The notes beneath the pieces were generated by a model. The model was not told the DNA's origin. It did not search any database and was given only the letters and a program-made list of their open reading frames with translations. This document shows, piece after piece, positions 1 through 8,486 of a stretch of DNA of 64,000 nt. Source of the DNA: Marivibrio halodurans (lineage in GTDB: Bacteria; Pseudomonadota; Alphaproteobacteria; UBA8366; Aestuariispiraceae); contig NZ_JAGMWN010000003.1 in NCBI RefSeq assembly GCF_017963645.1, forward strand, positions 186,001 to 250,000. Reading direction: 5' to 3'. Each line of letters opens with the position of its first letter. Position 1 is the stretch's first letter. The position numbers and the translations under genes are program-made.

Positions 1-818
1 TAGTCCTTCACCGTCGTCCCGCACCCGGACGCGTTGATGATGACGGCATCCAGGGGCGCGCGCTCATGCTCCGCGATCCAGGCTTCGATATTCGCACGGG
101 CCCAGCGGTGGCTGTCCTTCGTATCCCCCATGTGATGGGTCAGGGCGCCGCAGCACCCGGCGCCCCCCGCCACGACGACGTCATAGCCGCCGCGCGTCAA
201 CAGACGCACCGTCGCCTCGTTGATCTGCGGGGCCAGGACCTGCTGCGCGCAACCGGAAAGCATCGCGACACGTCCCTTCCTCGCCCCCTCCGCCGGGAAG
301 GTTTGGGGGACGTCGACCGCGCTGACCTTCGGAATGCGGCGCGGCGCCATCCCCAGCATCGCCTTCATCCGTCCGGGGGCCAACGCCGCGAAAGGCTTCG
401 CGAACCAAGCCCCCACCAGCGCCAGACGGAACAGTCCCGGACGCGGCAGCACGACCGACAACAGGCGGCGCAGCATCCGTTCCGGCAGCGGGCGGACATA
501 GGTCTTCTCGATCCGCTCGCGCGCCTGATCGACGAGATGCATGTAATGGACGCCGGACGGGCAGGTCGTCATGCAGGAGAGGCAGGAAAGACAGCGGTCG
601 ATATGCTTCACCACCTTTTCCGAGGCCGGCTTGTCGTTCTCCAGCATATCCTTGATGAGGTAAATGCGGCCGCGCGGGCTGTCGAGCTCATCCCCCAGCA
701 GCACATAGGTCGGACAGGTCGCCGTGCAGAAGCCGCAATGCACGCAGTTGCGGAGGATCTTGTTCGCCTCCTCGATATCCGGATCGGCGAGTTGGGCGAG
801 CGTGAAATTGGTTTGCAT
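1..818 (-). CDS. glcF: Glycolate oxidase iron-sulfur subunit GlcF (3' end cut by window edge)
   Basis: This is the Fe-S electron-transfer subunit of membrane-associated glycolate oxidase, which passes electrons from the GlcD/GlcE flavin subunits to the quinone pool. About 272 codons are visible of the roughly 410-430 usual in the family. Reading from the ATG at 818, two ferredoxin-type clusters appear: a CxxCxxCxxxCP near residue 26 and CLSCLSCMTTCP near residue 75. A CCG motif (GAGCCGALTHH) typical of heterodisulfide-reductase-like domains follows further in. The start lies 7 bases after the glcE stop, so the three genes form one transcription unit. The C-terminus, including the second CCG domain, lies beyond base 1. 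The assignment is secure from motifs and gene order. Confidence 0.93.
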   Translation of the reverse strand, partial: MQTNFTLAQLADPDIEEANKILRNCVHCGFCTATCPTYVLLGDELDSPRGRIYLIKDMLENDKPASEKVVKHIDRCLSCLSCMTTCPSGVHYMHLVDQARERIEKTYVRPLPERMLRRLLSVVLPRPGLFRLALVGAWFAKPFAALAPGRMKAMLGMAPRRIPKVSAVDVPQTFPAEGARKGRVAMLSGCAQQVLAPQINEATVRLLTRGGYDVVVAGGAGCCGALTHHMGDTKDSHRWARANIEAWIAEHERAPLDAVIINASGCGTTVKD

Positions 819-825
819 CCCGCGC

Positions 826-2052
826 CTATACCCCTTCGTTCATCCGGCCGGGATTGAGCACCCGGTTGGGATCGAAACCATCCTTTATGCGCCGCGTGAG
901 CGCCGCGACAGGCGCGGGCTCGGGCTGGAAGACGGGAATGGCGGCGCGCAACGCGTCTCCGCCCCGAAAAAGCTGGGCCCAACCGCTTCCCGTGGTCGCG
1001 ACGGCATCGCGCACCAGCCCGTCCGCGCCGGTCCGGGGCGCGTCCACCGCGAGCCAGATGAGCCCACCGCCCCAGTCGCAATAAGCCTCCGCGCCCTTGA
1101 TCCCGGCCGTCGCCGCGATGACCCGCGCGGCTTCCGTCGGCGGTACGGAAATCCGCCAGACGATCCGGTCATCATCGGCGCCGGCGAAGGGGGCGACGTC
1201 CCGCACCTCCCGCCAGAAGGCGTGGCTGCGGTGGCTGTGCAACTCCTCCGTCGCGCCGCGATCCTTCAACAAGGCGCGCAGCATCCCGCAGCGTGCCTCG
1301 ACCGAGGGGCCGAAGCCCTCGACCCGCAGGGCCGCGACCGGCGCGCCTTCCCGCGCGACCATGTCGACGCCGCTGCGCGCGGCGACGGAAGCCGGAAGCC
1401 AGGCCGCGCCGGAGACCTCGCACGGGCTGTTGAGACCATCGGTCAGGGCCGCGATACCCGCCGCCGCATCCACGTCGAACAGCAGGACGGTGCGCGTTTT
1501 CGCCCCGCGCGGCAGAACCTTCACGGTGACGCCGTGCATGGCGCCAAGCGTGCCCCAACTACCCGCCATCAACTTGCAAAGGTCGTAGCCGGTCACGTTC
1601 TTGACGACGCGCCCACCGGATTTGAAGGCCTGCCCCCGTCCGGAAACCGCCTCGAACCCCAGGAAATGGTCGCGCGCGGCCCCCTGCTTGATTCGCCGGG
1701 GGCCGGAGAGATTAGCGGCCAGCACGCCGCCCAGCGTGCCCATTCCCGGCACGCGGAGAAGTGCGGAGAAGTCCGGCGGCTCGAACGCCAGTTCCTGGCC
1801 CGCTGCCTCCAGCGCCGCCTCGACCTCCGCCATCGGGGTCGCGGCGCCGGCGCTCAGGACGAGTTCCGCCGGCTCATGGAGCGATATCCCGGTAAAAGCC
1901 GAAAGGTCGAGCGTAAAGGCCGTCTGCATGGGACGGCCAAGGCCGCGTTTCGTGCCCGTGCCGACGAGTTCCAGAGGTTTGCGGTCGGAATTCGCCCAGG
2001 CGATGGCGTCGAGAAGCTGGGCCGGTGTTTCGGGCTTGAGGGCCTGGGTCAT
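826..2052 (-). CDS. glcE: Glycolate oxidase FAD-binding subunit GlcE
   Basis: This is the second flavoprotein subunit of glycolate oxidase, 408 residues, within family range. The N-terminal half carries a PCMH-type FAD fold, with a GTGTKRGLGRP stretch near residue 30 and the conserved GTLGGVLAANLSGPRR segment near residue 105. The C-terminus ends in the FDPNRVLNPGRM signature shared with GlcD. It needs GlcD and GlcF to make an active enzyme. It sits between glcD (100 bases upstream) and glcF (7 bases downstream), all on the minus strand. The ATG at 2052 gives the expected N-terminus. Nothing unusual is seen. Confidence 0.94.
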   Translation of the reverse strand: MTQALKPETPAQLLDAIAWANSDRKPLELVGTGTKRGLGRPMQTAFTLDLSAFTGISLHEPAELVLSAGAATPMAEVEAALEAAGQELAFEPPDFSALLRVPGMGTLGGVLAANLSGPRRIKQGAARDHFLGFEAVSGRGQAFKSGGRVVKNVTGYDLCKLMAGSWGTLGAMHGVTVKVLPRGAKTRTVLLFDVDAAAGIAALTDGLNSPCEVSGAAWLPASVAARSGVDMVAREGAPVAALRVEGFGPSVEARCGMLRALLKDRGATEELHSHRSHAFWREVRDVAPFAGADDDRIVWRISVPPTEAARVIAATAGIKGAEAYCDWGGGLIWLAVDAPRTGADGLVRDAVATTGSGWAQLFRGGDALRAAIPVFQPEPAPVAALTRRIKDGFDPNRVLNPGRMNEGV

Positions 2053-2152
2053 CGGAATGCCCCCTCGCGCTCATGGGGGCACGTCATAATGCTCCTTCCC
2101 CCTTCATTGGGAAGGATCGAACCGGGATAGCACGCCGGACATCCCCCATCCC

Positions 2153-3640
2153 TCAAAACCTCGGCAGGTCGGGGAAAGGCAATTGCCCCCGATGGATATG
2201 CATGCGCCCCAGTTCCGCGCAGCGGTGCAGGATCGGGAACACCTTGCCCGGATTCAGCAGCCCGTCCGGATCGAAGGCGCATTTGACGCGCTGCTGCTGG
2301 GCCAGGTCGTCCGCGTTGAACATCGTGCCCATCAGGTCACGCTTCTCCACGCCCACGCCGTGCTCGCCCGTCAGCACGCCGCCGACCTCGACGCAGAGCT
2401 TTAGGATATCACCGCCGAATTCCTCGGCGCGTTCCAACTCCCCGGGCTTGTTCGCGTCGTACATGATAAGGGGGTGCAGATTGCCGTCGCCCGCATGGAA
2501 GACGTTCGCCACGCCAAGGCCGTGATGCTCCGACAATTCCCGCATGCGCCGCAGCACCAGGGGAAGCTGGCCGCGCGGGATCGTGCCGTCCATGCAGTAA
2601 TAATCGGGGGAAATACGGCCGATCGCGGGGAAGGCCGCCTTGCGACCGGCCCAGAAGCGGGCCCGCTCCTCCTCCGACTCGGAGACACGGACGGAGACCG
2701 CGCCCTTTTCCTCCGCGATCGCGCGCACCCGCTCGATCAGGTGATCGACCTCCGCCTCGGGCCCGTCCAGCTCGACGATCAGCAGCGCCTCCACGTCGAG
2801 CGGATAACCGGCCTGGACGAACGCCTCCGCCGCCTTGATGGCGGGCCGGTCCATCATCTCCATGCCGCCCGGAATGATTCCGTCGGCGATGATGCCCGCG
2901 ACGCAATCGCCCGCCGCCTCGCTGGTCGGAAAGCCGACGAGCAGGGCCCGCGCGCTCGACGGTTTCGGCAGGAGGCGGACCGTCACCTCCGTCACCACGC
3001 CCAACAGCCCCTCCGACCCCGTCAGCAGGCCGAGCAGGTCGTAACCGGCGCTGTCCAGATGCTTGCCGCCGATACGCAGGATCTCGCCATCCATCGTCAC
3101 CAGTTCGATGCCGAGCAGGTTGTTGGTGGTGAGGCCATATTTCAGGCAATGCACACCGCCGGAGTTCTCCGCCACATTGCCGCCGATGGAACACGCGATC
3201 TGGCTCGACGGATCGGGCGCGTAATAGAAGCCGTCGGCCTGAACCGCCGTGGTGATGGCCAGATTCGTGACCCCCGGCTGCACCCGGGCGCAACGGTTGT
3301 CGTAATCAACCTCCAGGATACGGTTGAACTTCCCCAGGCCCAGAATGATCCCGTCGGCGAGCGGAAGCGACCCACCGGAGAGCGAGGTGCCCGCCCCGCG
3401 GGGCACGATCTTGATACCATGCGCCTTGCAATAGCGCATCACGGCAGCGACCTGCTCCACCGTCTCGGGCAAACAGACGATCAACGGCAGGGTGCGATAG
3501 GCGGTAAGACCATCGGATTCATAGGGACGCAGCTCGTCCTCGTCGACGATCACGCCCTCCCCCGGCACGATCGCCCGCAGTTCCTCGGCGATCGCCGCGC
3601 GCCGCGCGATGACGCCCTTATCGGGGGCCGGCATCTCCAT
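2153..3640 (-). CDS. glcD: Glycolate oxidase catalytic FAD subunit GlcD
   Basis: This FAD-linked subunit oxidises glycolate to glyoxylate. It has 495 residues, matching the family (about 499). The FAD-binding PCMH domain shows PRGAGTSLSGG near residue 80. The C-terminal FAD-oxidase domain carries HAGDGNLHP and GEHGVGVEKRD (near residue 425), both metal or substrate site signatures of the GlcD/D-lactate dehydrogenase family, and ends in FDPDGLLNPGK. It is the first gene of glcD-glcE-glcF. No glcC-type regulator or glcB is visible in the window. The neighbouring glcE and glcF favour glycolate over D-lactate as substrate. Confidence 0.95.
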   Translation of the reverse strand: MEMPAPDKGVIARRAAIAEELRAIVPGEGVIVDEDELRPYESDGLTAYRTLPLIVCLPETVEQVAAVMRYCKAHGIKIVPRGAGTSLSGGSLPLADGIILGLGKFNRILEVDYDNRCARVQPGVTNLAITTAVQADGFYYAPDPSSQIACSIGGNVAENSGGVHCLKYGLTTNNLLGIELVTMDGEILRIGGKHLDSAGYDLLGLLTGSEGLLGVVTEVTVRLLPKPSSARALLVGFPTSEAAGDCVAGIIADGIIPGGMEMMDRPAIKAAEAFVQAGYPLDVEALLIVELDGPEAEVDHLIERVRAIAEEKGAVSVRVSESEEERARFWAGRKAAFPAIGRISPDYYCMDGTIPRGQLPLVLRRMRELSEHHGLGVANVFHAGDGNLHPLIMYDANKPGELERAEEFGGDILKLCVEVGGVLTGEHGVGVEKRDLMGTMFNADDLAQQQRVKCAFDPDGLLNPGKVFPILHRCAELGRMHIHRGQLPFPDLPRF

Positions 3641-3982
3641 GGCGGTTATTCCTCCCTCGCGCGATGGACGCCATTCTTGCTTATGCGCCTTGCTTGTGCC
3701 GTTGGCCCTATCGCGGGATCAGTATGACAAGCCCATGACGCGTGCTCAATGGGCACACGCCAAGTGGTATTACCAATTCACGAAGAAGAGCTCAAGCATC
3801 TCGCGGGGCCGTGTCTGACAATGTCGGACAATCGGGAATGGCGAGAAAGCGGCGCATGGAAGGGACCCAACAAACACGAAGCCGGCCGCGGCCTCCATGA
3901 CCGCGACCGGCTTCGTGTTTCCGAACCCTCGCCCCATCCCGCGCGGCGCCGTGCAAGGGCGCGCGGGTGCGGGCATGACGGA
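3641..3982. other. Intergenic region between glcD and rpmJ
   Basis: This 342-base stretch carries the glcD 5' region (reading leftward from about 3720) and the rpmJ 3' region. The only clear structure is the hairpin at 3872-3920. Short open frames cross it, but none has a ribosome-binding site or recognisable product. I see no gene here. Confidence 0.6.
3872..3920 (-). terminator. Strong hairpin terminator downstream of rpmJ
   Basis: Perfect 14-bp arms lie at 3872-3885 (AAACACGAAGCCGG) and 3907-3920. An inner 5-bp extension pairs 3887-3891 with 3901-3905 after one mismatch, leaving a 9-nt loop. On the minus strand the hairpin follows the rpmJ stop by about 60 bases and ends in a TTTGTT run, fitting an intrinsic terminator. 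The arms are A/T-tipped on both sides, so it may also work weakly in the other direction. Confidence 0.75.
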
Positions 3983-4108
3983 TCAGCCCTGGCGGGCCTT
4001 CATCCGCTTGTTCTTGGAATTAATGACATAGACGCGCCCGCGACGGCGGATCACGCGGCAATTCTTATCCCGCTTCTTGAGCGTCTTCAGCGAAGAGGCG
4101 ACACGCAT
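3983..4108 (-). CDS. rpmJ: 50S ribosomal protein L36 (bL36)
   Basis: This is a 41-residue, very basic protein with [24 protein letters not shown]-like ending, the longer alphaproteobacterial form of bL36. Only one cysteine is visible (near residue 18) and the CxxC...CxxxxH zinc ligands are absent, so this is the zinc-independent (C-minus) type. It binds 23S rRNA late in large-subunit assembly. The start is the ATG at 4108; longer in-frame extensions have no family support. It appears monocistronic, with a strong hairpin terminator 60 bases downstream. Confidence 0.95.
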   Translation of the reverse strand: MRVASSLKTLKKRDKNCRVIRRRGRVYVINSKNKRMKARQG

Positions 4109-4285
4109 CGCACCAACTCCCGATCCTGGTATCCCAACCATTGAACAAGGGCCGAAGCGCGCGCCAGACGAAACCGTCGCGCGTCCCCGGCCCGGAACCG
4201 CGCGGAAAATAGGCAGGGCGCCTCGGCTTGTCAAATGCTTCCGCGCCAATTTCCGGCAAGCGGAGAGAGACGGCGACGGCACGCC

Positions 4286-5284
4286 CTATAGCGTCTCTCC
4301 TCCCCGGATAGCATGCGCGCGCACATAGCGGAGCGCACCGGAATCAAGGGCATTGCCAAGCAGCAGCCAATACTCCGCCTCGCTTAGCATCATCCTTCCG
4401 AAGGTCTTGGTCATCTCCGACTTGTCCAAGCCATCGGCGAAACGGGCCCATCCCGCGCGCAGCATGCTGGAATATTTCTCGCTCTCATCCTCATAGATAC
4501 GCAAATCCAAGCGTTTGGAGAGCAATTCCCTTTTCAGGTCCGCCATCGTCCAGAGGGTGGATTCCAGTCCGCCGGGGGCGCGCTGGGCATCGAATTTCAG
4601 CCAGCGCGTAACCAATGGATCGGCCAGCGCCGCCTCATCGCGCAACACGAAATCGGTGATGATCAGATGCCCGCGTGGCCGCAAGGCGTTGAAGGCGGTA
4701 TCGAGCAGCTTCGGCTTGTTGCGAATGCGGTTGAAACGTTCGCGCATCAGGATACCGTCGACCGACTTCTCCGGCAGGTCGAAAGTCTCCTCGTCCAGCG
4801 CATGGATCGGCGCGCGGCGCTCCTGGCCGTGCCTGCGCGAAAGTTCCATCGCGTGCCCGGCCAGTTCCGCGTCCGATTCATAGCCGACGATCCAAAGGTC
4901 CAGCGCCGACGCCAGACGCCGCGTTCCACCGCCCAGCCCCGCGGCGAGATCGATCGCGCTCTTGGTGGAATCGAGGCCCATCGGCTTGGCGAGTTCGAGG
5001 CTGTACTGGCTGCCCCCCGGACGCACGACTTCGTCGTTCTCATCCTCCCCCCAAAGCCGTTGGCAGAAACTGCGCCGGCTCGCCGTCCAGCGTCCGGTCT
5101 CCTCCGGCTCCCGCGGGGGCGGTCCCACGACGTCCGCACGCTCTCCCATGCCGCGGCCGACGCCCATGAGATGGCGCGGATTGACACCTTCCCACCACGC
5201 CTTGACCCGGACCGCGAAGGGAATCGACCCATCGGGCACGTTATCGGCCCTTCGCCCACCCTTGTTTCTCTCGCCGATCGCCAT
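4286..5284 (-). CDS. Class I SAM-dependent methyltransferase, substrate unknown
   Basis: This 332-residue protein has a Rossmann-type methyltransferase core. Motif I is the glycine-rich AIDLAAGLGGGTRR near residue 110, followed by a GYESD acidic loop (motif II) and RPRGHLIITDFVLRD (post-I/motif III region) near residue 205. About 90 N-terminal residues precede the core, and a roughly 100-residue helical C-terminal extension follows; neither matches anything I recognise. GAGG sits 9 bases before the ATG at 5284. A CtrA-like TTAA-N7-TTAA site lies 100 bases upstream. The overall layout resembles small-molecule (phosphoethanolamine or sterol type) methyltransferases, but the substrate cannot be read from sequence. 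Confidence 0.7.
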   Translation of the reverse strand: MAIGERNKGGRRADNVPDGSIPFAVRVKAWWEGVNPRHLMGVGRGMGERADVVGPPPREPEETGRWTASRRSFCQRLWGEDENDEVVRPGGSQYSLELAKPMGLDSTKSAIDLAAGLGGGTRRLASALDLWIVGYESDAELAGHAMELSRRHGQERRAPIHALDEETFDLPEKSVDGILMRERFNRIRNKPKLLDTAFNALRPRGHLIITDFVLRDEAALADPLVTRWLKFDAQRAPGGLESTLWTMADLKRELLSKRLDLRIYEDESEKYSSMLRAGWARFADGLDKSEMTKTFGRMMLSEAEYWLLLGNALDSGALRYVRAHAIRGGETL

Positions 5285-5383
5285 GCCCGTTATCCTCGCG
5301 AAGCCGCGCCGTCCCGTCCAGCATTCTTGCCCATCCCCCAGTCATATCGGGGTAAAATCCATGCAAAAGAACACCATGCCAGT

Positions 5384-5398
5384 TAAAGTCGCGTTAAA
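5384..5398. promoter_or_regulatory. CtrA-like full binding site TTAA-N7-TTAA
   Basis: The sequence is TTAA, seven bases, TTAA, followed by A rather than the preferred C. This is the spacing of the alphaproteobacterial CtrA consensus TTAA-N7-TTAAC. It lies between divergent genes, 100 bases upstream of the methyltransferase start (5284) and 165 bases upstream of the acetyltransferase start (5563). Such AT-rich words are rare by chance in this GC-rich DNA. The presence of pleD and divK in the window makes a CtrA network likely, but binding here is inference. Confidence 0.4.
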
Positions 5399-5562
5399 CG
5401 GAAGAAGTCCGGCCTATCCTGCAGCGGCCGTTCGGCCGACGAACCTTCCATCCATCGCGCTTTCAACTAGGCGGCGGGGCGCCTCGGCGATATTGTCGCG
5501 CCCGCGCGGACGCACGCTGCCCTCTTCTCAGCCGCCCTCTTTCTCAACCGGGAGAATCGCCC

Positions 5563-6102
5563 ATGTCCCCCCCGCAGCCATGCCAAATCCGCGATTCCCG
5601 CGCCGAGGATATTTCCGCCATCGCCTTGATCTATGCCCGCGAAGTGGAAACGGGCGTGGCGAGCTTCGAACTCGTCGCACCGGACGTTTCGGAAATGGCC
5701 CGCCGCAGAGAGGGGCTGCTGGCCGATGGGCTACCGCATCTCGTGGCGGAAATCGACGGCCATGTCGCGGGCTACGCCTATGCCGGCTTCTATCGGCCGC
5801 GGCGGGCCTATCGCTTCACGGTCGAGAATTCGGTTTATGTCGCTGAATGGGCTCGGCGCCGAGGTGTCGCGAAGATGCTGATGGCCGAGTTGATCGCGCG
5901 CTGCGAAGCGCTCGGCAAGCGTCAGATGATGGCCGTGATTAGTGCCGGCGACGCCTCGGTCGCGCTGCATGCGGCGCTCGGCTTCGCCGAGGTCGGCCGC
6001 GCGCGGGCCATCGGCTGGAAACATGAGCGCTGGATCGACGTGGTGACCATGCAACTCACTCTCGGCGCGGGGGGAGAGTGTCCACCGGACGCGTCGTCAT
6101 AG
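5563..6102 (+). CDS. GNAT N-acetyltransferase, phosphinothricin/L-amino-acid type
   Basis: This 179-residue GNAT-fold enzyme resembles the PAT/Bar and YncA/MddA families, which acetylate phosphinothricin, methionine sulfone or methionine sulfoximine with acetyl-CoA. It opens with IRDSRAEDISAIALIYAREVETGVASFE, where the family has ..IYNxxVxxxxASFE. It carries AGYAYAGFYRPRRAYRFTVENSVYV near residues 68-93 and the CoA-binding turn RRRGVAKML near residue 98. The family's usual HPDxRGxG is replaced by AEWARRRGV. GGAG precedes the ATG by 9 bases. Its last 47 bases overlap the convergent PAS gene. The family is clear; the substrate is inferred. Confidence 0.8.
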   Translation: MSPPQPCQIRDSRAEDISAIALIYAREVETGVASFELVAPDVSEMARRREGLLADGLPHLVAEIDGHVAGYAYAGFYRPRRAYRFTVENSVYVAEWARRRGVAKMLMAELIARCEALGKRQMMAVISAGDASVALHAALGFAEVGRARAIGWKHERWIDVVTMQLTLGAGGECPPDASS

Positions 6103-6619
6103 TGGAAATGGCGGGACGGCCGATGTTCGACGCGGCTTCCGAATAATGCACGCCCAGCAGCATCTCCACCGACCGGCCACCGCGTCTGAGCGGCATGAAT
6201 AACGAACTGTAGCGCATATGCCCGCGATCCTGCCAATCGAGCGTCTCGATCCGGATCCAAAGCCGCCCGGCGACGGCATCCTCGTATTGCGCCCATGCAT
6301 TCGGGAACTGGGACCGGGGCATCATGTCGCTCAGGCGACGTCCGGTGCATTCGCCCTCGAAATCGACGATTCGGGTGCCGACCAGGCGGAAGAAATAATC
6401 ATGGGGGCGACCATCCTCCCCCTTCTCGATATCCAACAGGGTCAGATAGGGCGCCGCCTGTGGAATATCGAGCAACGGATCGATCGCCGCGCGATCCGGC
6501 GGGACCAGCATGGAATCGCGGCCAGGCACGCATTCGCGCCAATATTCGAAGACTTCACGCGCAATCGCGAAGGCGGGCTCCGCGAGGGTCCCTTCGAGGT
6601 CGTCCACCCGTTCCGACAT
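6056..6619 (-). CDS. PAS domain protein of the PAS_5 family
   Basis: This 187-residue soluble protein matches the layout of PAS_5 proteins common in alphaproteobacteria: a short N-terminal helix with a YW pair (FEYWREC), then DRAAIDPLLDIPQAAPYLTLLDIE, YFFRLVGTRIVDFEGECTGRRLSDM and a C-terminal strand with LLGVHY. These are standalone PAS folds without an output domain, and no ligand is established. A second, more divergent member lies at 20462-21106. It is convergent with the acetyltransferase, overlapping it by 47 bases at the 3' end. Function is unknown; a sensory or adaptor role is a guess from the fold. Confidence 0.75.
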   Translation of the reverse strand: MSERVDDLEGTLAEPAFAIAREVFEYWRECVPGRDSMLVPPDRAAIDPLLDIPQAAPYLTLLDIEKGEDGRPHDYFFRLVGTRIVDFEGECTGRRLSDMMPRSQFPNAWAQYEDAVAGRLWIRIETLDWQDRGHMRYSSLFMPLRRGGRSVEMLLGVHYSEAASNIGRPAISTMTTRPVDTLPPRRE

Positions 6620-7042
6620 GATATGGCCGTTTTCCCAAATCCCGTTCCCCCATCCGAGGACGAGGATAACCCGCTTTCGGCCCTGGCCGAAAGCACCGGA
6701 CTGGCGATGGAGAGGAATCCACCTGACGAAGAACGTCCCACGCGCGCGCCGACGGCCGAGACCGTGGCGCGTTCATTTTGAACCGCCCGGGATCGATTAT
6801 CCGGGTTTCCGGCCCACGGCCCCATGGGAAAGGGCGCGCGGGCGATGTGGTTCATCGTCAAGCGGCCTCGACGCGGTTCGGGGTCCCGGAAAATCGACCG
6901 AAGGCGTCGCTTTCGGCTCCCCAAGGGCATGGGGGGCGACGTCGCCCCGTGCTTCCGATGCCCCGCATCGCCGCGCGCGGCGCTCCTAGCCCAAGAAACC
7001 GAAAGCGGCGTCCCGGATAGGTTCACATCATATCATCATGCT
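6620..7042. other. 423-base intergenic region with nested inverted repeats
   Basis: No convincing gene is seen between the PAS protein and chaC, both transcribed leftward. The region holds a perfect 16-bp palindrome at 6933-6948 (GGGGCGACGTCGCCCC), a GC-only palindrome near 6970-6981, and 9-bp inverted arms CGCTTTCGG at 6908-6916 and 6999-7007 enclosing both. Open frames on either strand have no start context or family features. It presumably contains the chaC 3' end and the PAS-gene promoter. Confidence 0.5.
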
Positions 7043-7654
7043 CTAGATCCCGCCGCCGGCCTCGATCGCGCCGGTCAGCGCGCGTACCCGCACCAAGAGA
7101 TCCTTCAGCGTGGGCTCGCGATAGCCGTTGGCTTCCAGCGCCTCGACCGTATTGATCAGGTAATCGCGGTTCAGACCGGACCGGCCCCGGGCCTCCAGGA
7201 TAATCCGCGCCGCGCGGTCGGGGTCAAGGTCGCCCGCGAAATGCGGATGCTCCGGGTCGGCGACGAAGCAATGGGCCGCGACCCGGCGCCCCCCATCCAG
7301 ATCGACCGGCAGATAGGCCGGCCGATAGGCATAGCCGCGCAGTTCGCGTTCCTCCAGATAGGCGGCGATATCGCGCCAATCGGCGCGGTCGACACGAAAG
7401 GCGCGCCCCGCGCAGGCGCCCCCGGCGACCGGGGCGAGACCGAGGACAAGCCCCCGCCGGTCCCGCGTGCCCCGGTGATGTTCCGACCAGATGCAGAAGC
7501 TGCGGCGATAGCCGGGCAACGACGCGCCCGCCGCCTCCAGGTGCCGGAACCCCGGCCGCCACATCAACGAGCCATAGCCGAAAACCCAGATCGCCCGATC
7601 GGCGTCCGCCTCGTTCGCCGTGACCTCGGCCCACTCGCGCTGGTTCCGTTCCAT
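7043..7654 (-). CDS. chaC: ChaC-type gamma-glutamylcyclotransferase
   Basis: This is a glutathione-specific gamma-glutamylcyclotransferase, degrading glutathione to 5-oxoproline and Cys-Gly in the cytosol. The substrate-binding motif VFGYGSLMWRPGF is near residue 21. It is followed by GYRRSFCIWSEHHRGT and, further on, GYAYRPAYLPVDLDG, the ChaC layout, for about 203 residues. The ATG at 7654 is preferred because an upstream in-frame start at 7768 would overlap the divergent alaX start. The gene is divergent from alaX. The catalytic glutamate is probably in the EERELRGYAY segment. Confidence 0.85.
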   Translation of the reverse strand: MERNQREWAEVTANEADADRAIWVFGYGSLMWRPGFRHLEAAGASLPGYRRSFCIWSEHHRGTRDRRGLVLGLAPVAGGACAGRAFRVDRADWRDIAAYLEERELRGYAYRPAYLPVDLDGGRRVAAHCFVADPEHPHFAGDLDPDRAARIILEARGRSGLNRDYLINTVEALEANGYREPTLKDLLVRVRALTGAIEAGGGI

Positions 7655-7766
7655 GGCCCCATGCAAGGACGGCGGCGCGCCCCGGTCAAGCACCCGGCCT
7701 TTAACCCCGGGACCCGCGCCGGTAAACTGTTCCCGTTCGCGCCGTTCAGCCGCATGAGGAAATTCC

Positions 7767-8486
7767 ATGACCGACCGTACCGAGGAGCTTTTCCGCGCCG
7801 ATTCCTATCTGACCCAGTGCGAGGCGACGGTCCTCGCGGTGAACGAACGCGGCGGCATCATCCTCGACCGGACCGTCTTCTATCCGACCGGCGGCGGACA
7901 GCCGGGGGATAGCGGCACGCTGACCCGCGCGGACGGCACGGTGATCCGGATCGCCACGACGCTCCATGGCGACGGGGACATCATCCATGTGCCGGAGGCG
8001 GACCAGCCCCCGCCGACGGCCGGGGAGACCCTTGCCTGCGCGATCGATTGGGAACCGCGCCACAAGCTGATGCGCATGCACACGACGATGCATCTGATGC
8101 TGGCCTTGATCCCACGGCCGATCAACGGCTGCCAGGTCGGCGCGGACAAGAGCCGGATCGATTTCGATCTCGGCGATTTCGCGCTCGACAAGGAGAAGCT
8201 GGAAACGGACCTCAACGCCCTGGCGGCGGCGGACCATCCGGTGGTCGCGACCTGGATCACCGATGCGGAATTGGAGGCGCGCCCCGACTTGATCCGCACC
8301 ATGTCGGTCGCGCCGCCGCGCGGCCACGGCACCGTGCGATTGATCAAGATCGGCGAGGATGTCGATCTCCAGCCCTGCGGCGGCACCCATGTCGCGCGCA
8401 CCGGGGAAATCGGCCGACTGCGCATCGGCAAGGTCGAGAACAAGGGCGCCCACAACAAGCGCATCGCGGTTCACTTGGAGGGCTGA
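7767..8486 (+). CDS. alaX: Alanyl-tRNA editing protein AlaX
   Basis: This is a free-standing homologue of the AlaRS editing domain that hydrolyses mischarged Ser- or Gly-tRNA(Ala). It has 239 residues. DRTVFYPTGGGQPGDSG near residue 34 is the AlaX N-terminal signature. The zinc site is formed by the HTTMH pair near residue 107 and CGGTHV near residue 207, so all four ligands are present. The N-terminal beta-barrel makes it a long AlaX form. GAGGA precedes the ATG by 6 bases. The 3' end overlaps the convergent EamA gene by 16 bases. Confidence 0.93.
   Translation: MTDRTEELFRADSYLTQCEATVLAVNERGGIILDRTVFYPTGGGQPGDSGTLTRADGTVIRIATTLHGDGDIIHVPEADQPPPTAGETLACAIDWEPRHKLMRMHTTMHLMLALIPRPINGCQVGADKSRIDFDLGDFALDKEKLETDLNALAAADHPVVATWITDAELEARPDLIRTMSVAPPRGHGTVRLIKIGEDVDLQPCGGTHVARTGEIGRLRIGKVENKGAHNKRIAVHLEG

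Noticed and set aside
724-2130. A 468-codon plus-strand frame over glcE
   Set aside because: Composition is Arg/Gly/Pro-rich without motifs; glcE on the other strand is clear.
3749-4144. A plus-strand frame between glcD and rpmJ
   Set aside because: It has no ribosome-binding site and runs through the terminator hairpin and antisense to rpmJ.
6933-6948. The perfect 16-bp palindrome as an operator on its own
   Set aside because: GC-only palindromes occur by chance in such DNA. It is kept only as part of the nested-repeat observation.
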